Assembly (NCBI GenBank): GCA_001899205.1
Contig: MKVL01000004.1
Coordinates: forward strand, 1 to 64,000
Direction of reading: 5' to 3'
Source: Mesorhizobium sp. 65-26
GTDB taxonomy: Bacteria; Pseudomonadota; Alphaproteobacteria; Rhizobiales; Rhizobiaceae
DNA: 64,000 bases
Part shown: piece after piece, positions 33,319 to 42,006 of the stretch
How positions within the stretch are numbered: position 1 is the first letter of the stretch
How the letters are laid out: the number at the start of each line of letters is the position of its first letter
Translations under genes and position numbers: made by a program
Notes under the pieces: model-generated
The model's database searches: none
Told to the model about the DNA's origin: nothing
What the model saw: the letters and a program-made list of their open reading frames with translations, nothing else

Positions 33319-33965
33319 GGCCGGTCGAAATAGCCGCGCTTCAGCACGCGGTCATAATAGCGCTTGAGGGGTGATACGGGTCCGAGTGAGAGACTGGCGA
33401 GATTTTCAATGGGCTGCGGCTCGAGATCGAAAGGTGATTGGTTCGCCAGCCAGCTGTAGCCCCCTCCGTCCTTGAGTGTAGAGGGGCTGGCGACGATATA
33501 GCCGCCCAGCGCCTTGACGTGGCCCACGCGACGCATGCCGAAATGCAGGCTGGACGAGACGGTCGGCTCGCGCGTCCTGAGATAGACGTGGAAACCGTTC
33601 GGCGACCGTGCGACCGGTGTCCGGCTCGTCAGGTCGCGGTGGTTTTCCTGCCAGGCGCGATAGCCCGCGGCCTTGTCGAAATCCAGGACCAGCAGGTCGG
33701 AGAAACCGCCCAGGATTCCGATGTTGCCCGTGTAATCGCGAAACCAGTTCCGCACATCCGCTTCCGTCGGTGGCTTCTGCGACATCTGGAAGGCCACTGA
33801 GCAGAAAGCGAGTTCCTTGAGATCCTTGCGCAAGGTCTGGAAATGCAGCGGCGCGTAGCCCATCGCCTCGAGGTCGAGATGCTTGCCGCCGGCGCGCAGG
33901 GGCAGGCACACATAGCCTCGCTCCAGCAGTCGGGCGGCGTACTCGGCTCTCGTTTCGGATGGCAT
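33315..33965 (-). CDS. Stand-alone bifunctional primase-polymerase (PrimPol) N-terminal domain protein
   Basis: Counted from ATG 33965 the protein has 216 residues; a TTG at 34001 would add 12. It matches the PrimPol_N family: a leading helix (AEYAARLLERGYVCLPLRAGGKHL), NIGILGG, the metal-binding DFD at 95-97 in LLVLDFDKA, motif II SPNGFHVY at 121-128 (H126) and motif III around VKALGGYIVASPS. Helicase or zinc domains usual in plasmid and phage primases are absent. It is the first gene of a glycosyltransferase operon, overlapping the next gene by 4 bases, an unusual context for a DNA-priming fold. Its function here is unknown. Confidence 0.78.
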   Translation of the reverse strand: MPSETRAEYAARLLERGYVCLPLRAGGKHLDLEAMGYAPLHFQTLRKDLKELAFCSVAFQMSQKPPTEADVRNWFRDYTGNIGILGGFSDLLVLDFDKAAGYRAWQENHRDLTSRTPVARSPNGFHVYLRTREPTVSSSLHFGMRRVGHVKALGGYIVASPSTLKDGGGYSWLANQSPFDLEPQPIENLASLSLGPVSPLKRYYDRVLKRGYFDRP

Positions 33966-34027
33966 CCAGAGGGGTCCAGCGGCCTCGGTAATTTCGCGCA
34001 AACTTCTTTAGCCGAACGGAGCTTTCG

Positions 34028-35557
34028 TCAAGCTTTATCCGTGGTGCCGCGCGGCCAGCGTTTGCCGAGGCGCGAACGCAACGACGTCAACTTCGCCTTG
34101 CGGTAGGCATCGCCCGCCATCTTGATGCCTTGCGCCTGGGTCGGGAAGGGATGGATGACATCGGCCAGTGCATGCAACCCCATGTCGGCCGCGATGGCGA
34201 GCGAAACGGCGTTGATCATTTCGCCGGCATGAGTGGCGACGACGGTGGCGCCGAGGATGTGATCCGACCCTTCCCGGACATGGACCTTCACGAAGCCGTC
34301 CTCCTCGCCGTCCATCACCGCGCGCGGCACGTCATGCATCAGCACCGTGTAGGTCTTGACCGGCACCGCGTCGCGTCGCGCCTCGGCGGGGTAAAGGCCG
34401 ACATGTGCAATCTCGGGATCGGTATAGGTGCACCATGGCACCACCAGTTCGCTGAGCTTCAACCGGCCGAGGAACAGGGCGTTGCGCATGGCGATGCGGG
34501 CGCTCGCCTCGGCTGTGTGGGTGAATTTGTGCTTCAGGCAGACGTCGCCCGCCGCGAAGATATGTTCGTTCGTGGTCTGGAGATGGTCGTTGACCGTGAT
34601 GCCGGATGCATCATAGGCGACACCGGCCGTGTCCAGGCCGAGGTTCTCGACATTCGGCGACCGGCCTATGCCGGTAATGATCTCGTCGACCTCGATGGTG
34701 ATCGTCTCGTCGTCGCGCACGAGGTCGGCGAATTTCCGGCCGTCCCGCGCGTGCACCGCCACCACTTCCGTGTTCAGGCGCACCTCCACGCCTTCGCGCG
34801 CCAGCGCGTCGGAGAGGACCTGCGCCGCGTCCCGCTCCTCGCCAGGCAGGAACATCGGGTCCCGCTGCGCCAGGATCACATGTGCCCCGAGGAGGCAGAA
34901 GGCCTGCGCCGCCTCGCAACCGAGAGGTCCGCCGCCGATCACCAGGAGCCGTTTCGGACATTCGACGAGATCGAACACGGTTTCGTTGCTGAGATAGCCG
35001 GCTTCGGCCAGCCCGGGGATCGGTGGCAGGCTGGCGCGCGCGCCGGTGGCGATGAGCGCCTTCGCGAAGGACAGGTTCCTGCCGGCGACGTCGAGGCTGT
35101 TCCTGCCGGTGAAAAGGGCCTCGCCGAAATGCACGTCGATGCCCGCCCCGGTCAGGTTGGTGGCGCTGTCGGCATGGCCGATGCGCTGCCGGACACGCCG
35201 CATCCTTGTCATGGCATGGGAGAAGTCCACCGGAATACGCTTCGGCGGATCGGCGCCGAAATTCTCGGCGTCGCGCAGGTCGGCATAGAGCCGCGAGGTG
35301 CGGATCAGCGCCTTGGACGGAACGCCACCGGCCTTCAGGCTGACGCCGCCGATCAGGTCGCGCTCGACGAGTGCCACCCTGGCGCCCAGAGCGGCCGCTT
35401 CGCGAGCCGCCGTCAGGCCGGCGGGACCGGCACCGATCACCACCAGGTCGTAAGGGCCGTCCGGCTCGGGGTTGCGCCAGCGTGGCGGATGCGTGGCCCT
35501 GACCAACGCCAGGTCGTTGTCGTCGACCGGAAAGGTACCGAGATATCTATGCGGCAT
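34028..35557 (-). CDS. Lipoamide-dehydrogenase-like flavoprotein lacking the redox-active disulfide
   Basis: The ATG at 35557 (GGTGG five bases upstream) gives 509 residues with the full pyridine nucleotide-disulfide oxidoreductase fold: FAD motif GAGPAGLTAAREA (42 on), NAD motif VIGGGPLGCEAAQ, ATG motif FAAGDVC and dimerisation domain. The usual CxxxxC motif is replaced: position 73 is Ser and 78 is Gly in GGVSLKAGGVPSK. The C-terminal HPT-E dyad reads HPFPTQAQ. It cannot therefore use the classic dithiol cycle and may reduce quinones or another acceptor. It overlaps the glycoamylase-domain gene by 11 bases. Confidence 0.85.
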   Translation of the reverse strand: MPHRYLGTFPVDDNDLALVRATHPPRWRNPEPDGPYDLVVIGAGPAGLTAAREAAALGARVALVERDLIGGVSLKAGGVPSKALIRTSRLYADLRDAENFGADPPKRIPVDFSHAMTRMRRVRQRIGHADSATNLTGAGIDVHFGEALFTGRNSLDVAGRNLSFAKALIATGARASLPPIPGLAEAGYLSNETVFDLVECPKRLLVIGGGPLGCEAAQAFCLLGAHVILAQRDPMFLPGEERDAAQVLSDALAREGVEVRLNTEVVAVHARDGRKFADLVRDDETITIEVDEIITGIGRSPNVENLGLDTAGVAYDASGITVNDHLQTTNEHIFAAGDVCLKHKFTHTAEASARIAMRNALFLGRLKLSELVVPWCTYTDPEIAHVGLYPAEARRDAVPVKTYTVLMHDVPRAVMDGEEDGFVKVHVREGSDHILGATVVATHAGEMINAVSLAIAADMGLHALADVIHPFPTQAQGIKMAGDAYRKAKLTSLRSRLGKRWPRGTTDKA

Positions 35558-36899
35558 CGCGGCCACCTATCGCGGGCCCAGCCGCCGCCGCCGCCAGCCA
35601 GCCGCCGCCGAAGCCCGCCGCGCTGAGGCCGCGGCGTATGTGCGGGTGCGACCGCATCAGGTCCCAGACCAGTCCGGAGCGATGGTTCTCGATCATCAGC
35701 ACCGTGATGCCCTGGTCGAGGCCGTAGTAGCCCTCGGAAATCCAGCCATTGCGCCCGAATCCCCTTCGGTGCGCCAGCGTCGGATTGAAGCCGCTCGGCA
35801 GGCGGAAGCCTTCGACCACTTCTGGATAGCGCGCCAGCAGATGGCGCATCGCCGAGAGGCAGATGTCGGGGGCGAAGGGCAGCGACGCCGGATAGGACCA
35901 CGGGGTTATCGTGCCGTCATCGGGGCCGAAGGGCGCGCCGCGCGCGGAGTAGCCGATGAAGCCGCGCGGCCGGCCCTCGATGCGCGCCCGGCGACCGCCC
36001 GGGCCGTCGCCGGCCGAAAGCCCCCACAGGTTCTCGCTATAGCCGGCATAGCCATAGGGATTGCGGCTGGCATATTCGCGATGCAGATGGGTCGAGCGGC
36101 GGCTGTTTTCGAAATAATCCGAATTCTTCTCGCGCATGAAGGCGTCGCGTATGCCCCTGAAGTCGATCCAGGCATGCGAGAACTGATGCATGAACAGCGG
36201 GCCGCCATAAAGCACGTCGTAGCCGTATATGTTCTCCCACTGGTAGGTGGCCGTCCAGCCGGTGTAGCTGTCGTTCGTGGTGGCGCGCTCGGGCGATGCC
36301 ATGGCCAGGACGTAGAGGACCGTCGCCTCATTGTAGCCTTCCCAGCCATAGTGGAGGAAGCCGCTCCTCGGCTTCCAGCCCTGCCGCAGCGTGGCGCCGC
36401 CGCCCTGTGCCCAGCGCCAGTCGACACGGCGGTAGAGCGCCTCCGACAGGCGCCGGATCTCGGTTTCCTCCTCGCTTTCGCCGGAGAAATAGGCGCCCGC
36501 CAGCAGGATGCCGGCCATCAGCAGGGCGGTGTCGACCATGGACAGTTCGCAGCGCCAGACGCGCCGGCCGCTCTGCATGTCGAGGAAGTGATAGTAGAAA
36601 CCCTTGTGGCCGGTGACGTCCTTGGCGGAGCCTTGCGGGCTTTCCCAGAAGAAGCGCAGCGCGGCAAGCGTCAGGCCGGCCGCAGCCTGGCGCGTTATCC
36701 AGCCGCGCTCGACCCCGATCGGATAGCACGACAGCGCGAAGCCGACGACGGCGATGCTGGCCGGCGAATTCGGCCGCGACGTGTCGGCGACGAGGCCATT
36801 GGCGGGATTGGCGTTGGCCAGGAAGTACTCGAAGGCAGCGTGCTGGAAGCGGTCCAGCAACTCGTCGTCGGACAGGGGGGAGGGCTCGACCCTAGGCAA
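35547..36899 (-). CDS. Glycoamylase-domain protein (cyclic-glucan-synthase-type GH domain)
   Basis: The 450-residue protein matches the glucoamylase/glycoamylase domain (PF10091 type) found at the C-terminus of cyclic beta-1,2-glucan synthases: QHAAFEYFL, GFYYHFLDMQSGRR, LMAGILLAGAYF, FLHYGWEGYNEATVLYVLAM, and GPLFMHQFSHAWIDFRG. The only start in frame is a TTG at 36899. No signal peptide is seen, so it may act in the cytoplasm unless the start is wrong. It is translationally coupled to the flavoprotein gene downstream. A role in trimming or making glucan oligosaccharides is inferred from the domain. Confidence 0.82.
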   Translation of the reverse strand: MPRVEPSPLSDDELLDRFQHAAFEYFLANANPANGLVADTSRPNSPASIAVVGFALSCYPIGVERGWITRQAAAGLTLAALRFFWESPQGSAKDVTGHKGFYYHFLDMQSGRRVWRCELSMVDTALLMAGILLAGAYFSGESEEETEIRRLSEALYRRVDWRWAQGGGATLRQGWKPRSGFLHYGWEGYNEATVLYVLAMASPERATTNDSYTGWTATYQWENIYGYDVLYGGPLFMHQFSHAWIDFRGIRDAFMREKNSDYFENSRRSTHLHREYASRNPYGYAGYSENLWGLSAGDGPGGRRARIEGRPRGFIGYSARGAPFGPDDGTITPWSYPASLPFAPDICLSAMRHLLARYPEVVEGFRLPSGFNPTLAHRRGFGRNGWISEGYYGLDQGITVLMIENHRSGLVWDLMRSHPHIRRGLSAAGFGGGWLAAAAAGPAIGGRDAA

Positions 36900-37030
36900 G
36901 AAGACAGGCTCCGGCGTGATCGCGGCGATGGAATGCCGAATCGAATTCCACCACGCGCCGGCCCGCTTTGTAAACGGCGGTGGTCAGGCAGGTTCCGCAA
37001 AGCGTCTCACGGTTTTGCGATCAGGACCGC

Positions 37031-37840
37031 TTAGGCGCGTTCGCCCTCGAGCAGCAGGGCGAGATTCTCCGCCAGCTTGACCAGGGCCGGTCCGATCTCG
37101 GAATGGGCCCGGTCCTCGGGCACGATCTCGGCGATGCCGCCGCAGGTGATCGCCACCAGCGGTGACCCGTCGCGCGGCCGGAAAGGCACGCCTACGGCAT
37201 GGATATAGCTGTGCCAGGCACCGAACGAGGTCACGTAGCCGAGCCGGTCATGCTGGGCGATCGCCTCATCGACGGTTCTTACGATGGTCCCGGCGTTTTC
37301 GGGCTCGGCCTGCCTGAGCAGTTCGATCAGCGCCGCGCGTTCGTCAGGCAGCAGGCCAGCCATGTAGGCCAGGCCCATCGACGTCCGCCAGATCGGCAGG
37401 TACGAGCCAGGGTTGAGGCGAAGCGTCACCAGGCTCTCGGAGCGGCAGTTGGCGAGATAGACCATGTTGAGGCTGTCGCGCGTGCCGATTGCCACGGCGG
37501 CCCCGGTCTGGTCGGCCAGCCGCTGCATCAGCGGCCGCGACAGATGAACCACCGCGCTCGAACTCAGCGCCGAATAGCCAAGCGCGACCGTCGCCGGTCC
37601 CAGGCTGTAGCGGCCGAGGTCCTTGTCGTAGTGCAGGTAGCCGAGCGCGCTCAGCGTATAGGTGATGCGCGACACCGTGGCCTTGGGCAGGCCGGTGCGG
37701 GCGATGATATCCTGGTTGCCGAGCGAGGAATCGCCAGGGCGGAAAGCCCGCAGGATGCCGAGCCCGCGCATCAGCGAGGAGGACAGTTGCCCGGCCTCGC
37801 CGTCGCCGTCGGCCTCGTCCCTGGATGTACGCTTGCGCAC
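37031..37840 (-). CDS. IclR-family transcriptional regulator
   Basis: The GTG at 37840 follows AAGGA at good spacing and gives 269 residues. A winged helix-turn-helix at about 25-85 (LGNQDIIARTGLPKATVSRITYTLSALGYL) precedes the IclR effector domain with MVYLANCRSES and TSMGLAYMAGL. It is transcribed divergently from the DppBCDF-like operon. A 15-base palindrome 74 bases upstream recurs upstream of the E1-binding protein operon at 53.6 kb, which suggests it regulates both halves of the island and itself. Confidence 0.9.
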   Translation of the reverse strand: MRKRTSRDEADGDGEAGQLSSSLMRGLGILRAFRPGDSSLGNQDIIARTGLPKATVSRITYTLSALGYLHYDKDLGRYSLGPATVALGYSALSSSAVVHLSRPLMQRLADQTGAAVAIGTRDSLNMVYLANCRSESLVTLRLNPGSYLPIWRTSMGLAYMAGLLPDERAALIELLRQAEPENAGTIVRTVDEAIAQHDRLGYVTSFGAWHSYIHAVGVPFRPRDGSPLVAITCGGIAEIVPEDRAHSEIGPALVKLAENLALLLEGERA

Positions 37841-37913
37841 GCTGCGGTCCTTCCGGCGGTGTCGCCCGCCATTCAGGGGCCGCTGACGCGATCCCCGGCC
37901 GGTGGATGAAAAA

Positions 37914-37928
37914 TGAAATTAAATTCCA
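37914..37928. promoter_or_regulatory. IclR-type operator, copy 1
   Basis: TGAAATTAAATTCCA is a 15-base near-palindrome in the iclR-permease divergent gap. Its complement differs from the site at 53626-53640 only at the central base. Both face genes of one importer system. Confidence 0.7.
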
Positions 37929-37931
37929 TAA

Positions 37932-37964
37932 ATATTGACAGCGCCTTTCGTGCGCTGTCAATAT
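37932..37964 (+). promoter_or_regulatory. Perfect 12-bp inverted repeat over a candidate promoter of the permease operon
   Basis: ATATTGACAGCG (37932-37943) and its exact complement (37953-37964) are separated by 9 bases. The left arm contains a consensus TTGACA -35 box (37935-37940); CAATAT at 37959-37964 is an approximate -10 box at 18 bases spacing. It lies 70 bases before the permease start, so it can be an operator that covers the whole promoter. Confidence 0.65.
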
Positions 37965-38033
37965 GCTGGCGTCGATGGCATCTCATTGCACCTTGTGCCA
38001 TCTTACGAGCCCCGTCCTTGTGAAGGTAGCCAC

Positions 38034-39047
38034 GTGTCCCGCTATATTTTGCGCCGGCTTATCGCGATGCCGTTTCTGGTGCTCGGCATCGTCACCATTG
38101 CCTTCCTGATCACCACCGTGACCAAGGGCGATCCGCTGACCGCGATCGTCGCCGAGCAGCAGATGAGCAACCCCGAAGTGGTTGCCGCGGCCAAGGCCCG
38201 CTGGGGCCTCGATCGTCCCCTGCCGGAGCGCTATATGATATATCTTGGCAATCTCCTAAGCGGCGATCTCGGCACGTCCTTCATCACCAAGCGCAATGTC
38301 GGCACCGATATCCTCTACCGCCTCCCGGCGACGCTGGAACTCGTCTTCGCGGCGATGATCTTCGGCACCGTCCTCGGCATTTCGCTCGGCGTGCTGGCCG
38401 CCTATTTCCGCAACAGCCTGATCGACCATGGCGCCCGGCTCTTCGCCCTTTTCGGCTCCTCGCTGCCGGTCTTCTGGTCCGGGCTCGGGCTGCTTTTCAT
38501 CTTCTCCGTCATCCTCGGCTGGCTGCCGGGGCCGGGGAGGCTGGATGCCCGCCTGGCGTTGCCCCCCAGCGTCACCGGCTTCCTGACGATCGATTCCCTG
38601 CTGGCCGGCGACCTCACCGTGTTCCGGGACGCGCTGTGGCATCTCATGCTGCCGGCCTTCGTGCTCGGCTGGACCGTCTCCGGCACCATATCGCGCCTGG
38701 TGCGCGCCAACATGCTGGACGTCATGAGCCGCGAGTTCGTGCTCACCGCGCGCGCCAAGGGCGCGGGCGAGTTCCGCGTCGTCGTCGTTCACGCCTTGCG
38801 CAACACGCTGGTGCCGACGCTCACCGTCATCGGCTATTCCTTCGCCTACCTGATCACCGGCGCCGTGCTCACCGAGACGATCTTCTCCTGGCCGGGCATG
38901 GGCTCCTACGCGGTGGAGGCGGCGCGCGCGCTGGATTTTCCCGCGATCATCGGCGTGACCATCGTCGGCGGCCTTGCCTTCCTGGTCACCAACCTGCTCA
39001 CCGACATTGCCTATGTCGTGGCCAACCCGCGCGTCAGGCTGGGCTAG
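38034..39047 (+). CDS. ABC importer permease, DppB type
   Basis: The start is GTG 38034, preceded by GAAGGTAG; the frame is open upstream without a better start. The 337-residue inner-membrane protein begins with the family motif YILRRLIAMPFLVLGIVTIAFL and has six hydrophobic segments and the EAA loop around VLTARAKGAGEFRVV. It is the first gene of a dppBCDF-like operon that has no binding-protein gene of its own. The likely partner binding protein is encoded at 49692. Confidence 0.9.
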   Translation: MSRYILRRLIAMPFLVLGIVTIAFLITTVTKGDPLTAIVAEQQMSNPEVVAAAKARWGLDRPLPERYMIYLGNLLSGDLGTSFITKRNVGTDILYRLPATLELVFAAMIFGTVLGISLGVLAAYFRNSLIDHGARLFALFGSSLPVFWSGLGLLFIFSVILGWLPGPGRLDARLALPPSVTGFLTIDSLLAGDLTVFRDALWHLMLPAFVLGWTVSGTISRLVRANMLDVMSREFVLTARAKGAGEFRVVVVHALRNTLVPTLTVIGYSFAYLITGAVLTETIFSWPGMGSYAVEAARALDFPAIIGVTIVGGLAFLVTNLLTDIAYVVANPRVRLG

Positions 39048-39051
39048 CTTC

Positions 39052-39894
39052 ATGTCGGTTACCGCCACCAAAACCCGTTCCGTCGTCATGCCCGAATGGC
39101 TGACCGCGCCGCTGGTCATCGGCTGCGTCGTCATCCTGTTCTGGCTGTTCATGACGGTGTTCGCGCAGTTTGTCGTGCAATACGATCCGCTCGACATGGT
39201 CGGCCGGCGACTGCAGGCGCCGAGCTGGCAGCACTGGCTGGGCACCGACGCGCTTGGCCGCGACGTGTTGAGCCGGACCTTGCACGGTGCGCTGCACTCC
39301 TTGCCGATCGCCGTCCTTGTGGTGATCTCGGCCGTGGTTATCGGCTCGCTGCTGGGCGCGATCTCCGGCTTCGTCGGCGGCCTGACGGGCGCCGCCATCA
39401 TGCGCCTCGTCGACGTGACGCTGTCCTTCCCGCCGATGCTGCTCGCCATGGCGGTGGCAGCCTCCCTCGGCCCGGGGCTGGGCAATGCGGCCATCGCCAT
39501 GGTGCTGGTCTGGTGGCCGGTCTATGCCCGGCTGATGCGGGCGCAGGTGCTGGAGGTGAAGGAGCGCGAGCATGTCGAGGCGGCGATCGCCGCCGGAGCC
39601 CGGCCGCATCGCGTTCTGTTCAAGCATATCCTGCCGCTCTGCTGGACGCCGGTGCTGATCAGCGCCACCATGGATCTGGGGCAGGTCGTGCTGCTGGCAG
39701 CCTCGCTTTCCTTCATCGGTCTCGGCGCCACGCCGCCCACCCCCGAATGGGGCTCGATGATCTCCGACGGCGCGGTGCATTTCTATCAATGGTGGATCGC
39801 CTTCGGTCCCGGCATCGCCATTCTCACCATCGTGCTCGGCTTCAACTTCATCGGCGACGGCTTGCGCGACATTCTGGATCCGAGGTCCGACTAG
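39052..39894 (+). CDS. ABC importer permease, DppC type
   Basis: The 280-residue membrane protein has the DppC/OppC motifs HWLGTDALGRDVLSR and an EAA loop around REHVEAAIAAGARPHRVLF. The ATG at 39052 lies 4 bases after the dppB-type stop. It forms the transport channel with the preceding permease. Confidence 0.92.
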   Translation: MSVTATKTRSVVMPEWLTAPLVIGCVVILFWLFMTVFAQFVVQYDPLDMVGRRLQAPSWQHWLGTDALGRDVLSRTLHGALHSLPIAVLVVISAVVIGSLLGAISGFVGGLTGAAIMRLVDVTLSFPPMLLAMAVAASLGPGLGNAAIAMVLVWWPVYARLMRAQVLEVKEREHVEAAIAAGARPHRVLFKHILPLCWTPVLISATMDLGQVVLLAASLSFIGLGATPPTPEWGSMISDGAVHFYQWWIAFGPGIAILTIVLGFNFIGDGLRDILDPRSD

Positions 39895-39897
39895 GCC

Positions 39898-40950
39898 ATG
39901 AGCGTGACCCAGCTTTCAACGGCGCCTGGCGCCTCCATCGGCGAGCCGCTGCTCTCCATTCGCGGCCTGCGCGTCGGCTTCCGGCGCGGCGGCGCCCAGT
40001 TCGAGGCGGTGCGCGGCATCGACCTCGACGTCGCCAGGGGCGAGGTCGTCGGCATCGTCGGCGAATCCGGCTCCGGCAAATCGGTGGGCATGCTCGCCGC
40101 GCTCGGGCTTGCATCCAGCAACGCCATCGTCACCGGATCGGTCCGCTTCAAGGGCGAGGAACTGGTCGGCAAGCCGGCGCGCGAGATGCGCACGATCAGG
40201 GGTGCGCGCATCGCCATGATCTTCCAGGACCCGCTGTCCTCGCTCAATCCGGTGATGACGGTCGGCGCGCAGATCGCCGAGGCGATCAGGCTGCACCAGC
40301 GCCTGACCCGCAAGCAGGCCATGGCGCGGGCCGTCGAACTGCTCAGCCTCGTCGCGATCCCGCAGCCGGAACGCCGCGTCCACCAATATCCGCACGAGTT
40401 CTCCGGCGGCATGCGCCAGCGCGCCGTGATCGCGATGGCGGTCGCCAACGATCCCGATCTCTTGATCGCCGACGAGCCGACCACGGCCCTCGACGTCACC
40501 GTCCAGGCGCAGATTCTGTCGGTGCTGCGCTCGCTGCAGGAGAGGCTGGGTCTCGGCCTCATCCTCATCACCCACGATCTCGGCGTCGTTGCCGGCCACG
40601 CCGACCGGGTGGCCGTCGTCTATTCCGGCCGCGTCGTCGAACAGGCGACAGTGACCAGGCTTTTCGCCGACCCACGCCATCCCTATACGCGCGGCCTCAT
40701 CGCCTCGATCCCCAACCTGGAGGACAGCCGCGAGCGGTTGTTCTCCATTGACGGCGCCCCGCCTGCGCTGGGCAGGCTACCGGGCGGCTGCGCCTTTCAT
40801 CCGCGCTGCGTCCACGCCGAGGCGCGCTGCCGGACCGACGATCCGCCGCTGCTCGACATTGGCGACAGGTTGTCGGCCTGCCATTTCGCGACGACGCTGC
40901 CGCCCTTTCACGGACTGGCGGCTACGGAGATCGGAAGCGTGGCATCATGA
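39898..40950 (+). CDS. ABC importer ATPase, DppD type
   Basis: The 350-residue ATPase has Walker A GESGSGKS, the signature [14 protein letters not shown] and Walker [13 protein letters not shown]. The C-terminal oligopeptide-family region contains the [14 protein letters not shown] cysteine motif, which in related proteins binds an iron-sulfur cluster. It lies 3 bases after the dppC-type gene and overlaps the next gene by 4. Confidence 0.92.
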   Translation: MSVTQLSTAPGASIGEPLLSIRGLRVGFRRGGAQFEAVRGIDLDVARGEVVGIVGESGSGKSVGMLAALGLASSNAIVTGSVRFKGEELVGKPAREMRTIRGARIAMIFQDPLSSLNPVMTVGAQIAEAIRLHQRLTRKQAMARAVELLSLVAIPQPERRVHQYPHEFSGGMRQRAVIAMAVANDPDLLIADEPTTALDVTVQAQILSVLRSLQERLGLGLILITHDLGVVAGHADRVAVVYSGRVVEQATVTRLFADPRHPYTRGLIASIPNLEDSRERLFSIDGAPPALGRLPGGCAFHPRCVHAEARCRTDDPPLLDIGDRLSACHFATTLPPFHGLAATEIGSVAS

Positions 40951-41972
40951 GTGCGGCACAGGAAACACCCACGGGCAAGACGCCAGCGCTTTCAGTCCGC
41001 AATCTGGTGAAGGATTTCCCGGTGCGCGGCGGCCTCATCCTCGATCGCGCGGTCGCCCATGTGCGGGCAGTGGCCGACGTCTCCTTCGACCTGCCGGCCG
41101 GCGAGACGCTGGGGCTGGTCGGCGAATCCGGCTGCGGCAAGTCAACGCTCGGGCGCTGCCTGATGCGGCTCATCGAGCCGACCAGCGGCGAAAGCTGGTT
41201 CCGTGGCCAGAACATGCTCGGCCTCGACCGCGAGGCCATGCGCCAGATGCGGCGCTACATCCAGCTTGTCTTCCAGGACCCCTATGGCTCGCTGCATCCG
41301 CGCATGCGCATCGCCGACAATATCGCCGAGCCGCTGCGCATGGGCGACATGTCGGCCGCGGCGCGCCGGGCGCGCGTGGCCGAGCTCCTCGAACTGGTCA
41401 GGCTCAACCCCGAGCACGGCCGGCGCTATCCGCACGAGCTCTCCGGCGGCCAGCGCCAGCGCGTCGTCATCGCCCGCGCGCTCGCGCTCAATCCGGAAGT
41501 GGTCATTCTCGACGAGCCAGTATCGGCGCTCGACGTCTCCGTGCAGGCCGGTGTGCTCAACCTGCTCAGCGACATCCAGAAATCCTTCGGCACATCCTAT
41601 CTGTTCATCGCGCACGATCTCTCGGTGGTGCGTCACATCTCGCACCAGGTGGCGGTGATGTATCTCGGCAAGATCGTCGAGATCGCGCCGGCGGCGGAGC
41701 TCTATTCCGCCGCGCGTCATCCCTATACCCAGGCTCTGCTGTCGGCCGTGCCGCTCGCCAATCCGGAGAAGGAGCGCAAGCGCGAGCGCATCGTGCTCAG
41801 CGGCGACGTGCCAAGTCCGCTCAACCCGCCGTCCGGCTGCCGCTTCCGCACGCGCTGCTTCAAGGCTCAGGCGATCTGCGCCGCGCAGGAGCCGCCGCTC
41901 GGTCCACAGGGGGCCAGGCATCGTGTCGCCTGTCATTTCCCCGAGGCCGTCGACACCTTCAAGGCCGCCTGA
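40947..41972 (+). CDS. ABC importer ATPase, DppF type
   Basis: The 341-residue second ATPase has Walker [10 protein letters not shown], the signature [14 protein letters not shown], Walker [13 protein letters not shown] and the C-terminal [14 protein letters not shown] cysteine motif. It overlaps the DppD-type gene by 4 bases. With the two permeases it makes a complete importer core. Confidence 0.92.
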   Translation: MSAAQETPTGKTPALSVRNLVKDFPVRGGLILDRAVAHVRAVADVSFDLPAGETLGLVGESGCGKSTLGRCLMRLIEPTSGESWFRGQNMLGLDREAMRQMRRYIQLVFQDPYGSLHPRMRIADNIAEPLRMGDMSAAARRARVAELLELVRLNPEHGRRYPHELSGGQRQRVVIARALALNPEVVILDEPVSALDVSVQAGVLNLLSDIQKSFGTSYLFIAHDLSVVRHISHQVAVMYLGKIVEIAPAAELYSAARHPYTQALLSAVPLANPEKERKRERIVLSGDVPSPLNPPSGCRFRTRCFKAQAICAAQEPPLGPQGARHRVACHFPEAVDTFKAA

Positions 41973-42006
41973 TGGCCGGTCTTCGCCCGACTTCTACACG
42001 CAGGAT

